Origin: Branchiostoma belcheri
Taxonomy: Eukaryota > Chordata > Leptocardii > Amphioxiformes > Branchiostomatidae
Reading direction: 5' to 3'
Length of the DNA: 64,000 nucleotides
NCBI RefSeq assembly: GCF_001625305.1
Contig: NW_017802379.1
Location: 2,238,834 to 2,302,833, forward strand
Positions 10,894-22,914 of the stretch are shown piece after piece. A model generated the notes under the pieces. That model saw only the letters and a program-made list of their open reading frames with translations, did not search any database and was not told the origin of the DNA. The translations under genes were made by a program, and so were the position numbers. How positions within the stretch are numbered: the stretch's first letter is position 1; each line of letters opens with the position of its first letter.

Positions 10894-12461
10894 CTAAGTG
10901 GCTGCAAAACCCTTTTCCGGTCCCCGAATCCTCCTGGCCAGCTGGATGTCCCTGGGCATGAGGGTGACTCTCTTGGCATGGAGAGCACAGAGGTTAGCAT
11001 CCTCCAACAGACCGACCAGGAATGCTTCTGCTGCCTGCAGTGTACGAAAAAGTCACAAGGTAATTCAGTTTCTTTTGGCCATTGTTCAGGCCACTGCTAG
11101 GTTGAAAGTTGAAACATCTAGGAACAAATTAGCCTGGTTGCCATCCGTTTTGTAAAGTGGTTTCTTGCACTCACTAAAAAAAACAGCGGGTACAAAAATG
11201 GATGGTTCCCAGGCTATGAGTATGAATGAAGCCTGGAATCCATCCTTTTTTGGCTCTGGCCCATGATGTTGGAGCAAGAAGATGTTGCCAACAAAACACA
11301 GCCATTTAACGTTATCGCAAAGCTAGTTAAAGAAGGCCGTGATGCCTGGCTAAATGTCAAGATGACCTAACATTACCTCCTGTAGAGCCATGATGGCATA
11401 GGCCTGCCACCTGAGGTCAGTTCCTCCAACTTCCTGACAGATTTCTCGCACCTGGAGTGGATAAGAAGAGAGATAAATTACTGGAAATCACGTTCACGAT
11501 TTCACATTATTAAACCAAGTTACTGTCTACACCACACCAGGAACATGTACCATCTTGTATTACTAGACATACTAGTACTGTCTCTGGGCTGAAGATAATT
11601 TTAGTTTCAGTTATCTCGGTTGAGGATACAAATGAAAAATCATAACTTATTACTATCAGGATAACAGTAACCCAACGAATATTATCTAATGAATGTATAT
11701 TCATTAACTGTCATTTTCTTACCACTCTTGAAAAAGGCAGCTTCCTCAGGAGCAGTTTTGTAGATTTCTGATATTTCCTGATCTCCATCAGTGCTCTTGT
11801 GCCTGGGCGAAATCTTCTCTTCTCTGCAAATCCAAATATTTAAGGGTTAAATTACCCAAGGACGTTTTATCAGATATCATAGAACGTCCTTATTTACCAA
11901 TGGTACTAGTCCTCACTTTGGCTCTTGTCCTCATTTTTTGGGGGGGATGATACGATCATAGGACTTTCTGTAATTCTGTATGACCTTTATTACTCACCTG
12001 TGGGCTGTACCTACAAAATTATGTAACATAAATTTTCTTTATGCCCTTGCTTGAATCAAGATAGGATCATCTAAACTTCTGACGAAAAGGGACCCACGAA
12101 AAGACATTACATTTACAATGTATGTTGTTGTACATTAACCTGACATCTACATCTACATCTACATCTGACGGACGAACGACATGTTGTTGTACGCAGACGA
12201 CGCGTAGACATGTTTGCACATCTGTGTAGCAAAATATCAGAAATCTGTATTATGAAAAAGAAGGGACAACTATCCATCACTCATCAATGAAATATCCATC
12301 GTTTCAGGACCATAACATGGCATTTTTTACTCACTCGGAGTCCTCGCCTGCCCGGCTCGGGACGGTCCCGCTGCGGGGGCGCCCCGTCCTCTGCCCGGCG
12401 TACCGGCCGGTCCAGCTGCCCTTGCCGGGCTTCCTGACTGCGTGTTCCGTACCCTTGGCAT
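10894..12461 (-). CDS. CENPA: Histone H3-like centromeric protein A
   Basis: CENP-A replaces histone H3 in centromeric nucleosomes and founds the kinetochore. Exons 12461-12335, 11823-11723, 11451-11377 and 11034-10894 join in phase to give 147 residues. The N-terminal tail (about 42 residues) is Gly/Ala/Arg/Pro-rich and unlike the H3 tail. The histone fold starts around [20 protein letters not shown]. Loop 1 ([12 protein letters not shown]) is one residue longer than in H3 and carries Trp where H3 has Phe, both CENP-A hallmarks. Alpha-2 has [20 protein letters not shown] and the C-terminus is [20 protein letters not shown] then a short GFAAT. Canonical H3 genes in animals are intronless, so four exons also fit. 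An AATAAA follows the TAG directly (10893-10888). Confidence 0.94.
11130..11216. repeat. Hairpin MITE-like element in CENP-A intron
   Basis: TAGCCTGGTTGCCATCCGTT at the left is matched by the reverse complement of the right end (TGGATGGTTCCCAGGCTA), giving arms of about 25 bases with a few mismatches around a 37-base loop. The same arm occurs at 39424-39500 and as partial copies elsewhere in the window. Confidence 0.7.
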
Positions 12462-13574
12462 CCTGGTGTTGTCTCTTCGCAAGATCAACGTCCACAAGAC
12501 ACGTTTTTGGGCAGATTTAGGGTAAAAATGTGGTCAAAGGTATTTAAAAATGTCCGCTGTTTACGGTGGTGACCTGACCCGGCTGTTGTCTCGGAGACCT
12601 AACGGTTAAAATTTGAAAATGGCGCGGCAAGACCCCGTACCCGCACCAAACGACAGATAATTTATGGTGATAATTATAAATATGAGCCTCAATGAGTGTG
12701 TTATGGCTTTCAAATACTTCTTCTACGATGCGTATTGACGACTAGAAATGCTTGCATACACGCATCCAAGCTTTACTTTACCGCTTGTATGTAAAAGAAA
12801 GGTGGTTATGGGGTCTTGGGACGTTACCGAAACCGGTGTAGGCGCGCCACTGGCGGTTATGGGAGGTACTGCAGGTACGAAACCCTGCTCTGCTCTGGCA
12901 TTATATTGAACCTTGAACGGGGACATCAAGGATTTTTGTACACTTGAATGGTTATTCTAACTACTTGATAGGAGTAAAAACTGCGGATTCTTACTTTATA
13001 CAATATACAACAGCAGGATGTGTCAACATCTTTTTCAACCTCCTCGATTACAGCAAGCGGAAAAGTGAAAACAGGAGACCTGTAAATAATTCTATGTTGT
13101 CATTGACAGGACAAACATTTTGCCATAAGTATGATGTTACCAAGGACTATTCCACTTAGAAATTTCAGAAGGGGTTGTCTCACGACTGTTGTGTAACATT
13201 TCTTTTCAATGTTGACTGAAACACACAATTGTTTCATGGAAATTTTAATAGACAAAATGAAACACATGTCCTTGTATACATACTCAGCTCTTATCATAAA
13301 AGTGTGTGACATATATATCACCTGGCTGTGGCCAATGTCATTTCTAAGCTTTACCTGTTAAGATCAGAGCTAACAAAGAAATACTTGAGACTCTTACCGT
13401 ACACAAAATATCAGGGACCAATACTATGGAGCAAGAAATAACAATTGTTCCTAAGAGTATACAATGTGTTTGTACAAGCTACAAACTAAAACTTGACTAC
13501 ACTATTGCCCACACCACAGCCTTGGGTATTTAGACAGTGTGATAGTTAAATTCTGATGAGTTCTTTCAACACAT
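12462..13574. other. CENP-A upstream region and C1QBP 3' region
   Basis: No coding exon recognised. The part next to 12462 must contain the CENP-A promoter and 5' UTR. The part next to 13574 is the presumed C1QBP 3' UTR. Confidence 0.5.
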
Positions 13575-15892
13575 CTACTTGGAGACGAAGGACTTCAAGT
13601 CTTCCAGGAACTTGATGTATTGCCTGTGCTCGTGGGATGTGGACAAAGTCACCAGCTTTGCCGCAAAGTTGTTGTCCACTCCACGCTCTTCCAGCGTGGT
13701 CATCAACAGGTCATACAGGGTCTGAGGGGAAAACAGAAAGGGTCAGAAACTAGATAGAATTTTGAGGTTACATTTGCTTTTAGCAAACGCATAATGTTTA
13801 CCTTTGCATATGGTCTGATCTGTTTATTCTTACTCAAACACATTCATATACACTAGTTACCATGGTAACAGTCTGGTTCAGGTCATTGACCTTTTTGGTT
13901 TGGAGAAGAAGAAGAGGAAACAGAGCAAAAGCAATTGTTTTCCTGTTTGTTTTGTAATAATCCTAGAATCGAATGTATTTACCACGTACATGTAGGTTGC
14001 AGGCAAATTGAAAGAAAGTTCAGCCCGAACAAATCATGTTTCTGCCGTTCTTTTACATGCCACAGATTGTAACCTTGCCAACACAAGAACGAGTTCTCAC
14101 CCCGTCCATGTTGTCAGCTCCAGCGATGTAGCTGCTCTCCTGCCAATCCTCCTCCCCCTCGTGGAGAGTCACCTCGTCGATCTGGAACACATCCACCTCC
14201 TCCTCCCCCTCCGCTGTCCCCTCATCACCGGTGAAGGAACAGTTCAGACTCAGGCTGGTGCCTCCGGACTTCTTCAGCTCCACTGTGAACCTGGGTCTGG
14301 ACACCATCTGGGAACAGGGTAACCACACATCCTTCTTACTCAGACCTCCCAATACTGTTTTTGTTACATTCATTCATTCCATCATTCTTTATTTCACGTA
14401 TGAAAAAACACTACACATTAAAAGTGAATTAATTTGTGTTACCAGTAGTATTATAGTTGTCAAAATTTTCTCTGCAATTTGAAAAAAAGTTGTTCTGCAA
14501 ATACCCAAACTACTGTTCCCATTGGCCCGAGGAAACCAACATTACCATTGATATTTCAAGCACCTGACAGTGTGAAAAATGGTTTAAGGTGATAACTGGA
14601 AAATTTCATACCTGTGGCTGTTCACCCTCCTCATCCATAGACTCATCATCCACAGACAGGTTGACATTAAAGTCAATAGTCACACTGAGAAGAGAGCAAA
14701 AATGTGTTGCTGTTAGCATTACTTCAGTGCAGTGCAACAGTGTTAAAACAAGCTAAGAGCTAAACTATCTGGTATGGTTTTTGTTAAATTCACAACTAAC
14801 TTATCGGGGAATATTTGTACTTTTTTTGTATATCACTACATCAGCAACAAGATCAACTTCATATCACAACTCTTTTCTTTTGTATAAGTGAAGTACATGT
14901 ACTTTGAACCTTATTTGGGCATGCCAGCATGAATTATAAATATAATCCCATATTTGGAGCCTGATTTTTGGGTTGATTTCTAACAGCTGACTCATCCTCT
15001 TCTCCAAGCAGATGTATTGAGGATTTTTTCCTATCAATTAGTTTACTAAATTATTTTGCCAAGGGGAAATCAGACTGTGCAACAATTATGAAATTCAACT
15101 AAAATAAAACTTACATTTCTCCATCAAAATTTCTGGTGAGTGTGACCTCTGTCCCTTTGGTGGAGATTTCGAAATCTTTCAGTTTGGGGGCTTCTTGCAA
15201 GTTGTCTTTCTCTGTCTCAATTTCCTTCGCAAGGAAGTTTGCAAGTTCTTTATCCCCTGTAACAGAAACCGTTTCATTAGTTACACATATGATAGACGAA
15301 GTTCTGAAATCTATATGAATTTTACAATAACTAAAAATGCAATATTAACAATATACAACAGAAATGTATGTAATTATAATGACAGCAAATTCACTGAGAT
15401 GAATTGAAATTTCAGTACTAGCAAATGAAAATTTAAAAAAATATGACCAAAAGTTTATTACATATAACGCCAAGTGTAGAATTGATTTACAAACGTTGTA
15501 TTTTACAATCACCCCACCCCCCACCCCCCTTGTGATGATGAAATTTGTAGAGATGGAATTTTTTTCACACGATTAGAAATAGTCATCTTTAGTACAGGAA
15601 CAACACACACACCATGAGTATGTAGTCCGCAGCAACTGCAGGTCTTGTTGACGTCTGTGAGCTTGACCACTCCGCCGTTCAGGAGGCCAGTGTCCGGTCT
15701 CTTGCTGCAGAGGACCCACATGGACCGTGTGAATGACCGAGAGAAACATGCGGACCGCAGGCTGCGCCCTTCCACAGCTGAAAACGTCAAAAGCGACCTC
15801 GAAACGCCCGTCAGAGCTGTGAAACCCTGTCTGCTTTGTCCTAAAAGCTTCGCTGCGGCGGACGCCACCAGTCTAGAGCCGGAAAAAGCCAT
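13575..15892 (-). CDS. C1QBP: Complement C1q-binding protein, mitochondrial p32
   Basis: C1QBP/p32 is an acidic, doughnut-shaped trimer of the mitochondrial matrix needed for mitochondrial translation; it also binds many other ligands. Exons 15892-15613, 15256-15115, 14684-14612, 14307-14101 and 13721-13575 join in phase and give 282 residues, equal to the human protein. The first exon codes a long Ser/Arg/Ala-rich presequence (MAFSGSRLVASAAAKLLGQS). The mature fold begins at LHTHGDKELANFLAKEIE. An acidic segment follows (VDDESMDEEGEQ, later EGEEEVDVFQIDEV), and the C-terminus LEERGVDNNFA ... YIKFLEDLKSFVSK is the family signature. The gene is head-to-head with the Spinster gene, 413 bases between start codons. 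Confidence 0.96.
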
Positions 15893-16305
15893 CTTATTGG
15901 AGAACTTCAGGGAAAACTGGAAGTTTCTGTGCTGAACACGTTTCTGGTTTTCAGTGTGACCTACGTTGACCTCGAAACAGCATTATGGGTAACTAACATT
16001 ACAGCAGCACTCAGATATTTTACAAACACCGTGACCTTTCAAAATTTCGTACACAACACATTGTAAAAGACATATACTTACAAACCAAACCAAGTAGATG
16101 TAAAATTTTGACCAAATAATGATTAAAATTTAAAGTAGGTCAGAGGTCATTCTAGGACAAGGGAAAATGGCCGCCGTGCGAAACAGATAGCAGAAACTGT
16201 CACCCAATCTTTTGATTTCCTTCCTCTGCCTCGCTAGCCAGTGCTTTATTTGATGAGCGAGAGAAGCCATACCATTTTCTGCCAACTCACAACGACTAGA
16301 GAGCC
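15893..16305. promoter_or_regulatory. Bidirectional promoter, C1QBP / SPNS1-like
   Basis: 413 bases separate the divergent C1QBP and Spinster start codons. No TATA element or CpG-dense core is obvious by eye. The assignment rests on gene geometry. Confidence 0.5.
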
Positions 16306-19300
16306 ATGGCGGAGTCGACGGACGATTTGTTAGAGCCATTTTTGCCTCCGGAAGAAAATGGAGATCTTCCCGAAGCGTCCAAGTCCTTCAAAACAAGATC
16401 ACGAGACCCAACCCGAATCACAAACGTCGCTAGGTTGGTGCTCTTAGACTTGTACACATCGTATATGGTTTTGAGTGGTGCTAGGTATGAAATGATTACA
16501 TAATGACTGTTTTGTGGTGGGCAGGGAAAAAGGTTTAAAAAAACTTCCCCCCCCCCATACCTTCGTCATAACCTCGTGACTGGGTATCAAAAATTATAAT
16601 TCTGTTTGTCTTACGTTTTCATACGTGATTAATGCCATATTGTTCACTTATAGCGACACTATAGTATGTAGAAATATAACATTTTGATATGTATTTGTAC
16701 GTACTGAAGATTATGTCTATGAGGACTTCGGGTGATGTAAACATGATGATTTGGCATTATATCTAGATGGACTACAATACTGTAAATTGTAATTGAAATA
16801 TATCAATCATCCAATCATTGCCAGTGATTCAGATGATTTGGACCAATCAGAGGTGACAATGCATAGAGCAGCACCTGTCTCACCTGGACCAGCCTATGAG
16901 AAGAGCCATTTCAGGCAGCCAATCATAGTGAGTGATTCAGAAACTGAGACAGACCAATCAGAAAGCAGAACACAACTTCCAGGAGGTGGAGCAAAAGGCT
17001 GTGTGGTGTATGGAACTGTTGCTGTGCTGGTGTTTGTAAACCTGTTGAACTATATGGACCGGTTTACACTTGCAGGTGGGCTATAGTATGATATGAGCTG
17101 TAGGTATACGAGACTGTTGTGTGTTCTGAGACTGATGCAGACGTTGTCCAACTGAGCTGTTTCATGAATCCTGTTACGGACAAGGATTTTGGGGCCTGAA
17201 ATTTGAGAGCTGCCTTACACTAAAAGGCATATAGCTCTTCCCATTTTTTTAGAAACTTTTGGAATTATTGAGACTAAGAAAGAACTGGACGTCATTTATG
17301 GACATGTTAATGTTGTGAATTGTGATACAGCACTGTAAAATAATAGTTGCAACAGTCTCATAAGACATACAGTTCCAACCTTATATAAGATTTTCCTTTT
17401 TTTCCTTTTCTCACATCTTTCTTCCCTCCCTCTGCTAGTGATGTGGATGTGTCCACCAGTGTTGCTGCTCCGGAGGGGGGGAACATTGGCACGACCCGGG
17501 CTTACATTGCAGTAGCTGTCATGGTGTATATTAACCTGCTAAACTACATGGACAGGTTCACGATAGCTGGTGAGTGGACAAACATTTCATGGGAGAAAAA
17601 GGTTTCAGAGGCAACAGCAATGGTGTTAAGGTGCTACAAGGTTCTCTGTGTCAATTTAGAGTGAAACTCACGTTTTGGTGCTTCCAAACAAAACTCCCCA
17701 AATACTGCATAAGCTAACATTATTCAGAGCAGATGTAACCTAACAATGCCAGTCTCTTTTCCTCCTTTCTGCTTTATAGAGGCCATGTTCTGTCATATTC
17801 ATGCTTAACCATCTTTACTAACAAAAACATGAGTGATATTGTTCTCTGGCAATATCCTGATCCTTGTCGCTTTTACAGCTTTTGAAATTTTGGTATGAGA
17901 ACTAATAGAAGTTATTAGTATTGAAACAGTATTTTTTATCTCAAAACTGCTACGTATGTTATTTTTACAGGAGTGTTAATAGACATCCAGTCCTTCTACT
18001 CCATCAGTAACAGTGATGCCGGGTTGCTGCAAACTTCCTTCATCCTGAGTTACATGGTGCTGGCACCCCTGTTTGGTTACCTAGGCGACAGGTACAACAG
18101 GAAGTTCCTGATGGCTGCTGGGATACTCTTCTGGTCAGGGATGACCTTGGCAGGCTCCTTCATACCCAAGGAGGTTAGAGAGTTTTTTTATCAAACCCTT
18201 CTCTTACATGTAAGTACTAGTATTACTTTAGTTCCTGATTTTTTGATGGTACTTCTATGTTCACAGTTTTTACGGTCACTTCAGTATCTCAAACTTATCA
18301 TTACGGCTAACTGAAATCAATTACTGACTTTCCTTTTCCTCAACTTATAGTTCTGTGAACACCTCAAATTTCTCTGACCATGAAATTTTTCTACCGTGAA
18401 CATAGAGTGAATTACAGTATTTAACTTGAGGTGTGGCTTTCCCCACTGGACCTCATGCTTTATGCTAGGTACTCATTTTCAGGTGAGGGAAGAAATTGGT
18501 GTAAAGTACCTTTCCCAAGGGCACAACATTGGATCCTGCAAAACAACCCATACCACCAACCTGTTTTTTTTTCATCTAAAACACCAGAATGTTTTTATAT
18601 TGAGATGCTGATGAATAGGTACAATCATATGTTAATGATTGGTGTTCATGCTGCCTTTCCCTAGCATTTCTGGCTGTTCCTGATGATGAGAGCCATGGTG
18701 GGGATCGGGGAAGCCAGTTACTCCACCATTGCTCCTACCATCATCGCTGACATGTTCACCAAGGACAGACGCACCACCATGTTAACCTTCTTCTACTTCG
18801 CTACACCTGTAGGCAGGTAAGGGTTAAACATGTGCCCATGTTTACTGCAGCAGTAGTCTAGTGGATACAGTACTTACTTTTCTGACACCTGACTAAGTCA
18901 TACCAAAGACTTAAAAAAAGGTAGATACTGCTTCCTTGATTAGCACATATAAGAAAGAGTATGATAGCCCATAGCCGAATACAAGCTGCTACCAGTGGAC
19001 TAGGCCCTTGCTGTAGTAGCACTATCTGTACTTGAACAACTGTGTGGTCCAAGGACTAATGAAATGGAGGGAGATGGGTGCTGCCCAGTATACCATATGG
19101 TGTGGAAAGGATGAAGGACAGTAACAATTTTCAACATAGACTGCAAAAGTTTGTTATCCATTCTTACTAATCTTAAATGTTTCCAGCATTACACAGTATC
19201 ATACAACTGTACCAAGAGTGTTTGACATGATGAAAACGCTGACATTTTTTCCCTGTTGTAGCGGACTAGGTTTCATCGTGGGGACGAACGTAGCAAAGCT

Positions 19301-22300
19301 GCTGGGTGCGTGGCAGTGGGCGCTGCGTGTGACGCCCGTGCTGGGCGTGGTGGCCGTGGTCCTGATTCTGCTGTTCGTACCCAACCCGCCGCGGGGTGAG
19401 GCGGATGGAGGAAACACTCGGCTCACCAACACCAGCTTTCTCACCGACCTCAAACAACTCTGCAGGAAGTCAGTCAACTTGTCATATAAAACTTACTTGC
19501 CTTTCAATTATATCTATAATGATCAACAAATCTGAATATAATATTTACATCAATACTGTGTACATGTATCTCATACTGTGTGTAATTAGCCCCCGAGGGG
19601 CAGTTATACCACCTATGTAGATACAGAGACAGATATATGTACAGATGATTTATGTGACTGTGATAAAAGAAGTACATTTTTGCTGTTGTATCGTGTGGTT
19701 TGTAGTACACTTAAATATCATATTTAACATTATGCATTGATTTTGTTTTTCCCCGTTTCCAGTGGCAGTTTTATGTTGGACACAGCTGGTTTCACGTGTG
19801 TGTCATTTGTGACCGGAGCTCTCGCGCTGTGGGCCCCCTCCTTCATCGCTTATGCCATGACAGATGGACACAAGCCAACTGACAAGATGTAAGTCATAAA
19901 TGTATAGTCTTTACAACACGCCTGGTGCCTGTACGATGGACTGGTACAATGTACAAAAAATAGCTGAACTTCAAAACCTTATCTTGAATTGGTTCTTCCA
20001 AGTCAAATGGAGACAGTGTTTGGTGTGTGTTTATGACTTGGTCACTACTCTGAGTCCTAAGTGTGACTCCTCAAGTCAGAAGAATTACTTCTTTATCCAT
20101 ATAGTAGTAATACTAGCAAGAAAATGGTGTATATGAAGTTCTTCTGTAGACCATGAGAGAACTAAAGTCTTTTGTGTAAACAGGCAAGCCGACATAGCCC
20201 TCATATTCGGAGGGATCACCTGTGCTGCTGGCGTGATCGGCACGGTGGCCGGGGCGGAGTGGGGCAAGCGGTGGAAGAAGAGCGACCCCACGGCCGATCC
20301 GCTCGTATGTGCCATCGGCATGCTGGGATGTACGCCATTCCTGTACTTCGCACTGCTGCTATCAAGGACCAACATCATTGTAACATATGTGAGTAACCTA
20401 CGTATGAAAGAAGTTCAACTGTAATTCATAGTTTTATCTAATAGTACTAGATACTGTTGACCTTAAGTCAGATCATATTGTATGTGACACTGGAAGATGT
20501 TGATAATACATGTGTACAATCTTTTTCTTAGATTTTTAAGATACATGTAATTGGACATTTCAGACTGATATACAAGGCTTAGTTTGAGATTATTTCTGCT
20601 TTTTTTCTACTCAGGTCTTAGTGTTATTGGGTGAGATCTTCTTGTGTCTTAATTGGACACTGGTAGCAGATATTGTCCTGGTAAGTTGTTTATTTGGCAT
20701 AGCTTTAATATTATAATAATAATCACCAGTAGCATTAGTCAATGTGATACACCTTGAACCATGAATGTTTTTAGTAACTGCTTTACACGTACTAAACTAA
20801 ATATCCCTTGTTTTTAGTTGTCACAATAGGTAACATTTGATAAAATGACACAAAGAAACTATATAATTTGGTTAAGTAAGTATACATAATCATGACCATG
20901 ATGTTTAATTTTTTTTGTTCTAGTATGTAGTCATTCCAACAAGAAGGTCGACAGCAGAAGCAGTACAGATAGTGATCTGTCACCTATTAGGGGACGCTGG
21001 CAGTCCCTACCTCATCGGAATTGTAAGTGTGCTCTTACAAAAATTCTAAACATATTCCTAAGTGTTAACATACATGTAGTTGATGTTGTCTTATGTAAAC
21101 TGTACAATGTAGAATTAGTAGGTTCTTTATGGCATCTATTCAACAAATGATTTGTATACTTATGGTACTTACATTTTGAAAAAAAGCCAAAGTTAGATAC
21201 AGACTTTTTTTTCTGGTAGGTATCGGATGCATTAGCCAGTGGGCATGACAACTACATCATCAAGTACCAGAGCCTGAAGAATGCCCTGTTCATCAACACG
21301 TTTGTGTGCGTGATCGGAGGGGCGTTTTTCCTGGGGTGTGCTTTCTTCATCGTGGGTGACAGGGCCAGAGCAGACAGGATAACCAGGGGTAGGTCTCTGT
21401 TCTCACGTTTGATACACAATATTTGTAGGGAACAGAAATAAGTGCTGAGTTATTAGTGTGATTATTTGGAAGAAATGATTTGTATTAGATGTATGTGGCA
21501 TGTGTTTTCTGTGTGTGTGCTGTGTGTCTTTGTGAGAATGTGTGTGAGACAAGGTGATGGTGACTGTGTACATGTACATGTATGACTATGTAATTCCATG
21601 TCTGTGTGTGTGTGTGCATGTGTGCGTATGGTGAATGGAGGTGGGGCTCAGAATAGCTTATACAGTGGCATCAATCTTGAAACTCTGGAAAAGAATGGAT
21701 TGGGTGGGAGGTGTTGAGTTTTAAAAACCTTTAATTAGAGTAAATGGTCTATGTATTAATGAAAATAACCAGTAACTGACAATAAGATGTTCTGTAGGTG
21801 ATGGCTTCTCCCACCTGGCAGGTGAAAATGACCCTGTGGTCAGACCTGAAGATGAGGATGATCCTAACTTCACGTCTGTTTCTCTCCATAATCTCCTGCC
21901 AGGTGAGATCCACCACACCAGCTCCCAGACTCTCCAACCACTCACTCATTCTTCTTTTTCCTCTGGTGCGCATTTGTACACTTGTGTTGTTGTGCAAGCT
22001 GTGTTCCTTTTTATTATAGGAAAAGCCTTGTGTTCAAAATTTCTTTTACAGATTTTTACTTTACTCCAAGAGAATGAAGTATTGTTTTTGGTTTGTATTT
22101 GTGTCTGTGAGTTTCTGTTACTTCCTATACACATGTATATACTGTGTGACTGGATTAGTGCTGCATTGAGCATTACATGTAACGTGGTGAAGTCTCCCAT
22201 CTCTGATTGCCTTTAAATCTTTTTCAAAACCCTCTTTTCTTTCTCCTTCAGGCACAACAACTTTGCCATTTTGCACAAATCAGAAAGCCTGACTGCATGC

Positions 22301-22914
22301 AATTTTACTAACTAAGCTAGTCCTTAATGAAGTGAAGATACTAAATACATTCAGTTGATTTCACTGTATGATTTTTAGATAAATGCACTGGGTATTTTTG
22401 GGCATACTTGGGTTTTATGATGCAGTGCTTCCATAAGGCTGGTGTTTGGTTGTCTTTCAATGTCCCTTTTTTGCAGTGGATGCCTTCAACTGTGTCTATG
22501 GATGCCCAGATGTAACATTGCTTGACATCTTTGAATGCCATCATTAAGTCACACATAATTATAATGCCTATGTCTAGCTCCTATTTCTTCCCCTAAGTAT
22601 GGTCTGGTTTTCAGTTCTCAACAGGGATCATACTAAAGGACTGCAGCTGCCATCACTTCCTCACCCAAAACCTGTCTCAAAATGTTTCATACTTCCGTGT
22701 AGGAAATCATTTTAGTTGTGGATTATCACTACAAAAGAACAGCCCTTACAGATGGATTGCTTGAAATGTATGTTGCCTGTCTGATCCAAGTTAGCTTCAT
22801 AAGTGGATTTTTTTTCTTTTTCATATAGGAGAGCAAACAGTACAGAATGAGGATGACAACAGCCTCTTCCCACCAGTAAATGATCCAGGAAGACCCATTG
22901 ATGTTGTGATTTGA
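16306..22914 (+). CDS. SPNS1: Spinster-like lysosomal transporter (SPNS1-like, MFS)
   Basis: Spinster proteins are proton-coupled major-facilitator transporters; SPNS1 exports lysophospholipids from late endosomes and lysosomes. Exons are 16306-16433, then either 16825-17075 (A) or 17439-17569 (B), then 17971-18173, 18665-18816, 19262-19468, 19763-19888, 20184-20388, 20615-20680, 20924-21022, 21220-21388, 21798-21902 and 22829-22914. All phases close: 558 residues with B, 598 with A. Landmarks are [10 protein letters not shown] (TM1), the MFS motif [10 protein letters not shown] after TM2, [36 protein letters not shown], and the Spinster signature [10 protein letters not shown] ... [13 protein letters not shown]. 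The C-terminal cytosolic tail is acidic. Exons A and B cannot be combined in frame. Polyadenylation signals lie at 23564 and 23721. SPNS1 rather than SPNS2/3 is judged from remembered sequence only. Confidence 0.92.
16825..17075 (+). CDS. Spinster alternative exon A (N-tail plus TM1)
   Basis: This exon enters after two codon bases and leaves after one, exactly like exon B. It codes an 84-residue acidic N-terminal tail and a first TM ending [14 protein letters not shown]. Its tail contains a duplicated motif ([18 protein letters not shown], then [15 protein letters not shown]). The acceptor AG|TGATTCAG recurs 108 bases downstream at 16932 in the same phase, so a 36-codon-shorter version is possible. 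The acceptor lacks a strong pyrimidine tract. Confidence 0.8.
17439..17569 (+). CDS. Spinster alternative exon B (short N-tail plus TM1)
   Basis: It has a strong pyrimidine-rich acceptor and a GTGAGT donor. It codes [15 protein letters not shown] and a first TM ending [14 protein letters not shown]. Joining A to B, or skipping both, would shift the frame, so each transcript should carry just one of the two. Confidence 0.88.
21482..21640. repeat. GT-rich low-complexity tract
   Basis: TGTGTG-rich sequence with interspersed CATGTACATGTA words, in a late intron of the Spinster gene. Confidence 0.7.

Noticed and set aside
10894..12461. Ordinary histone H3 gene
   Set aside because: Four exons, a non-H3 tail, a longer loop 1 and Trp in place of Phe favour CENP-A.
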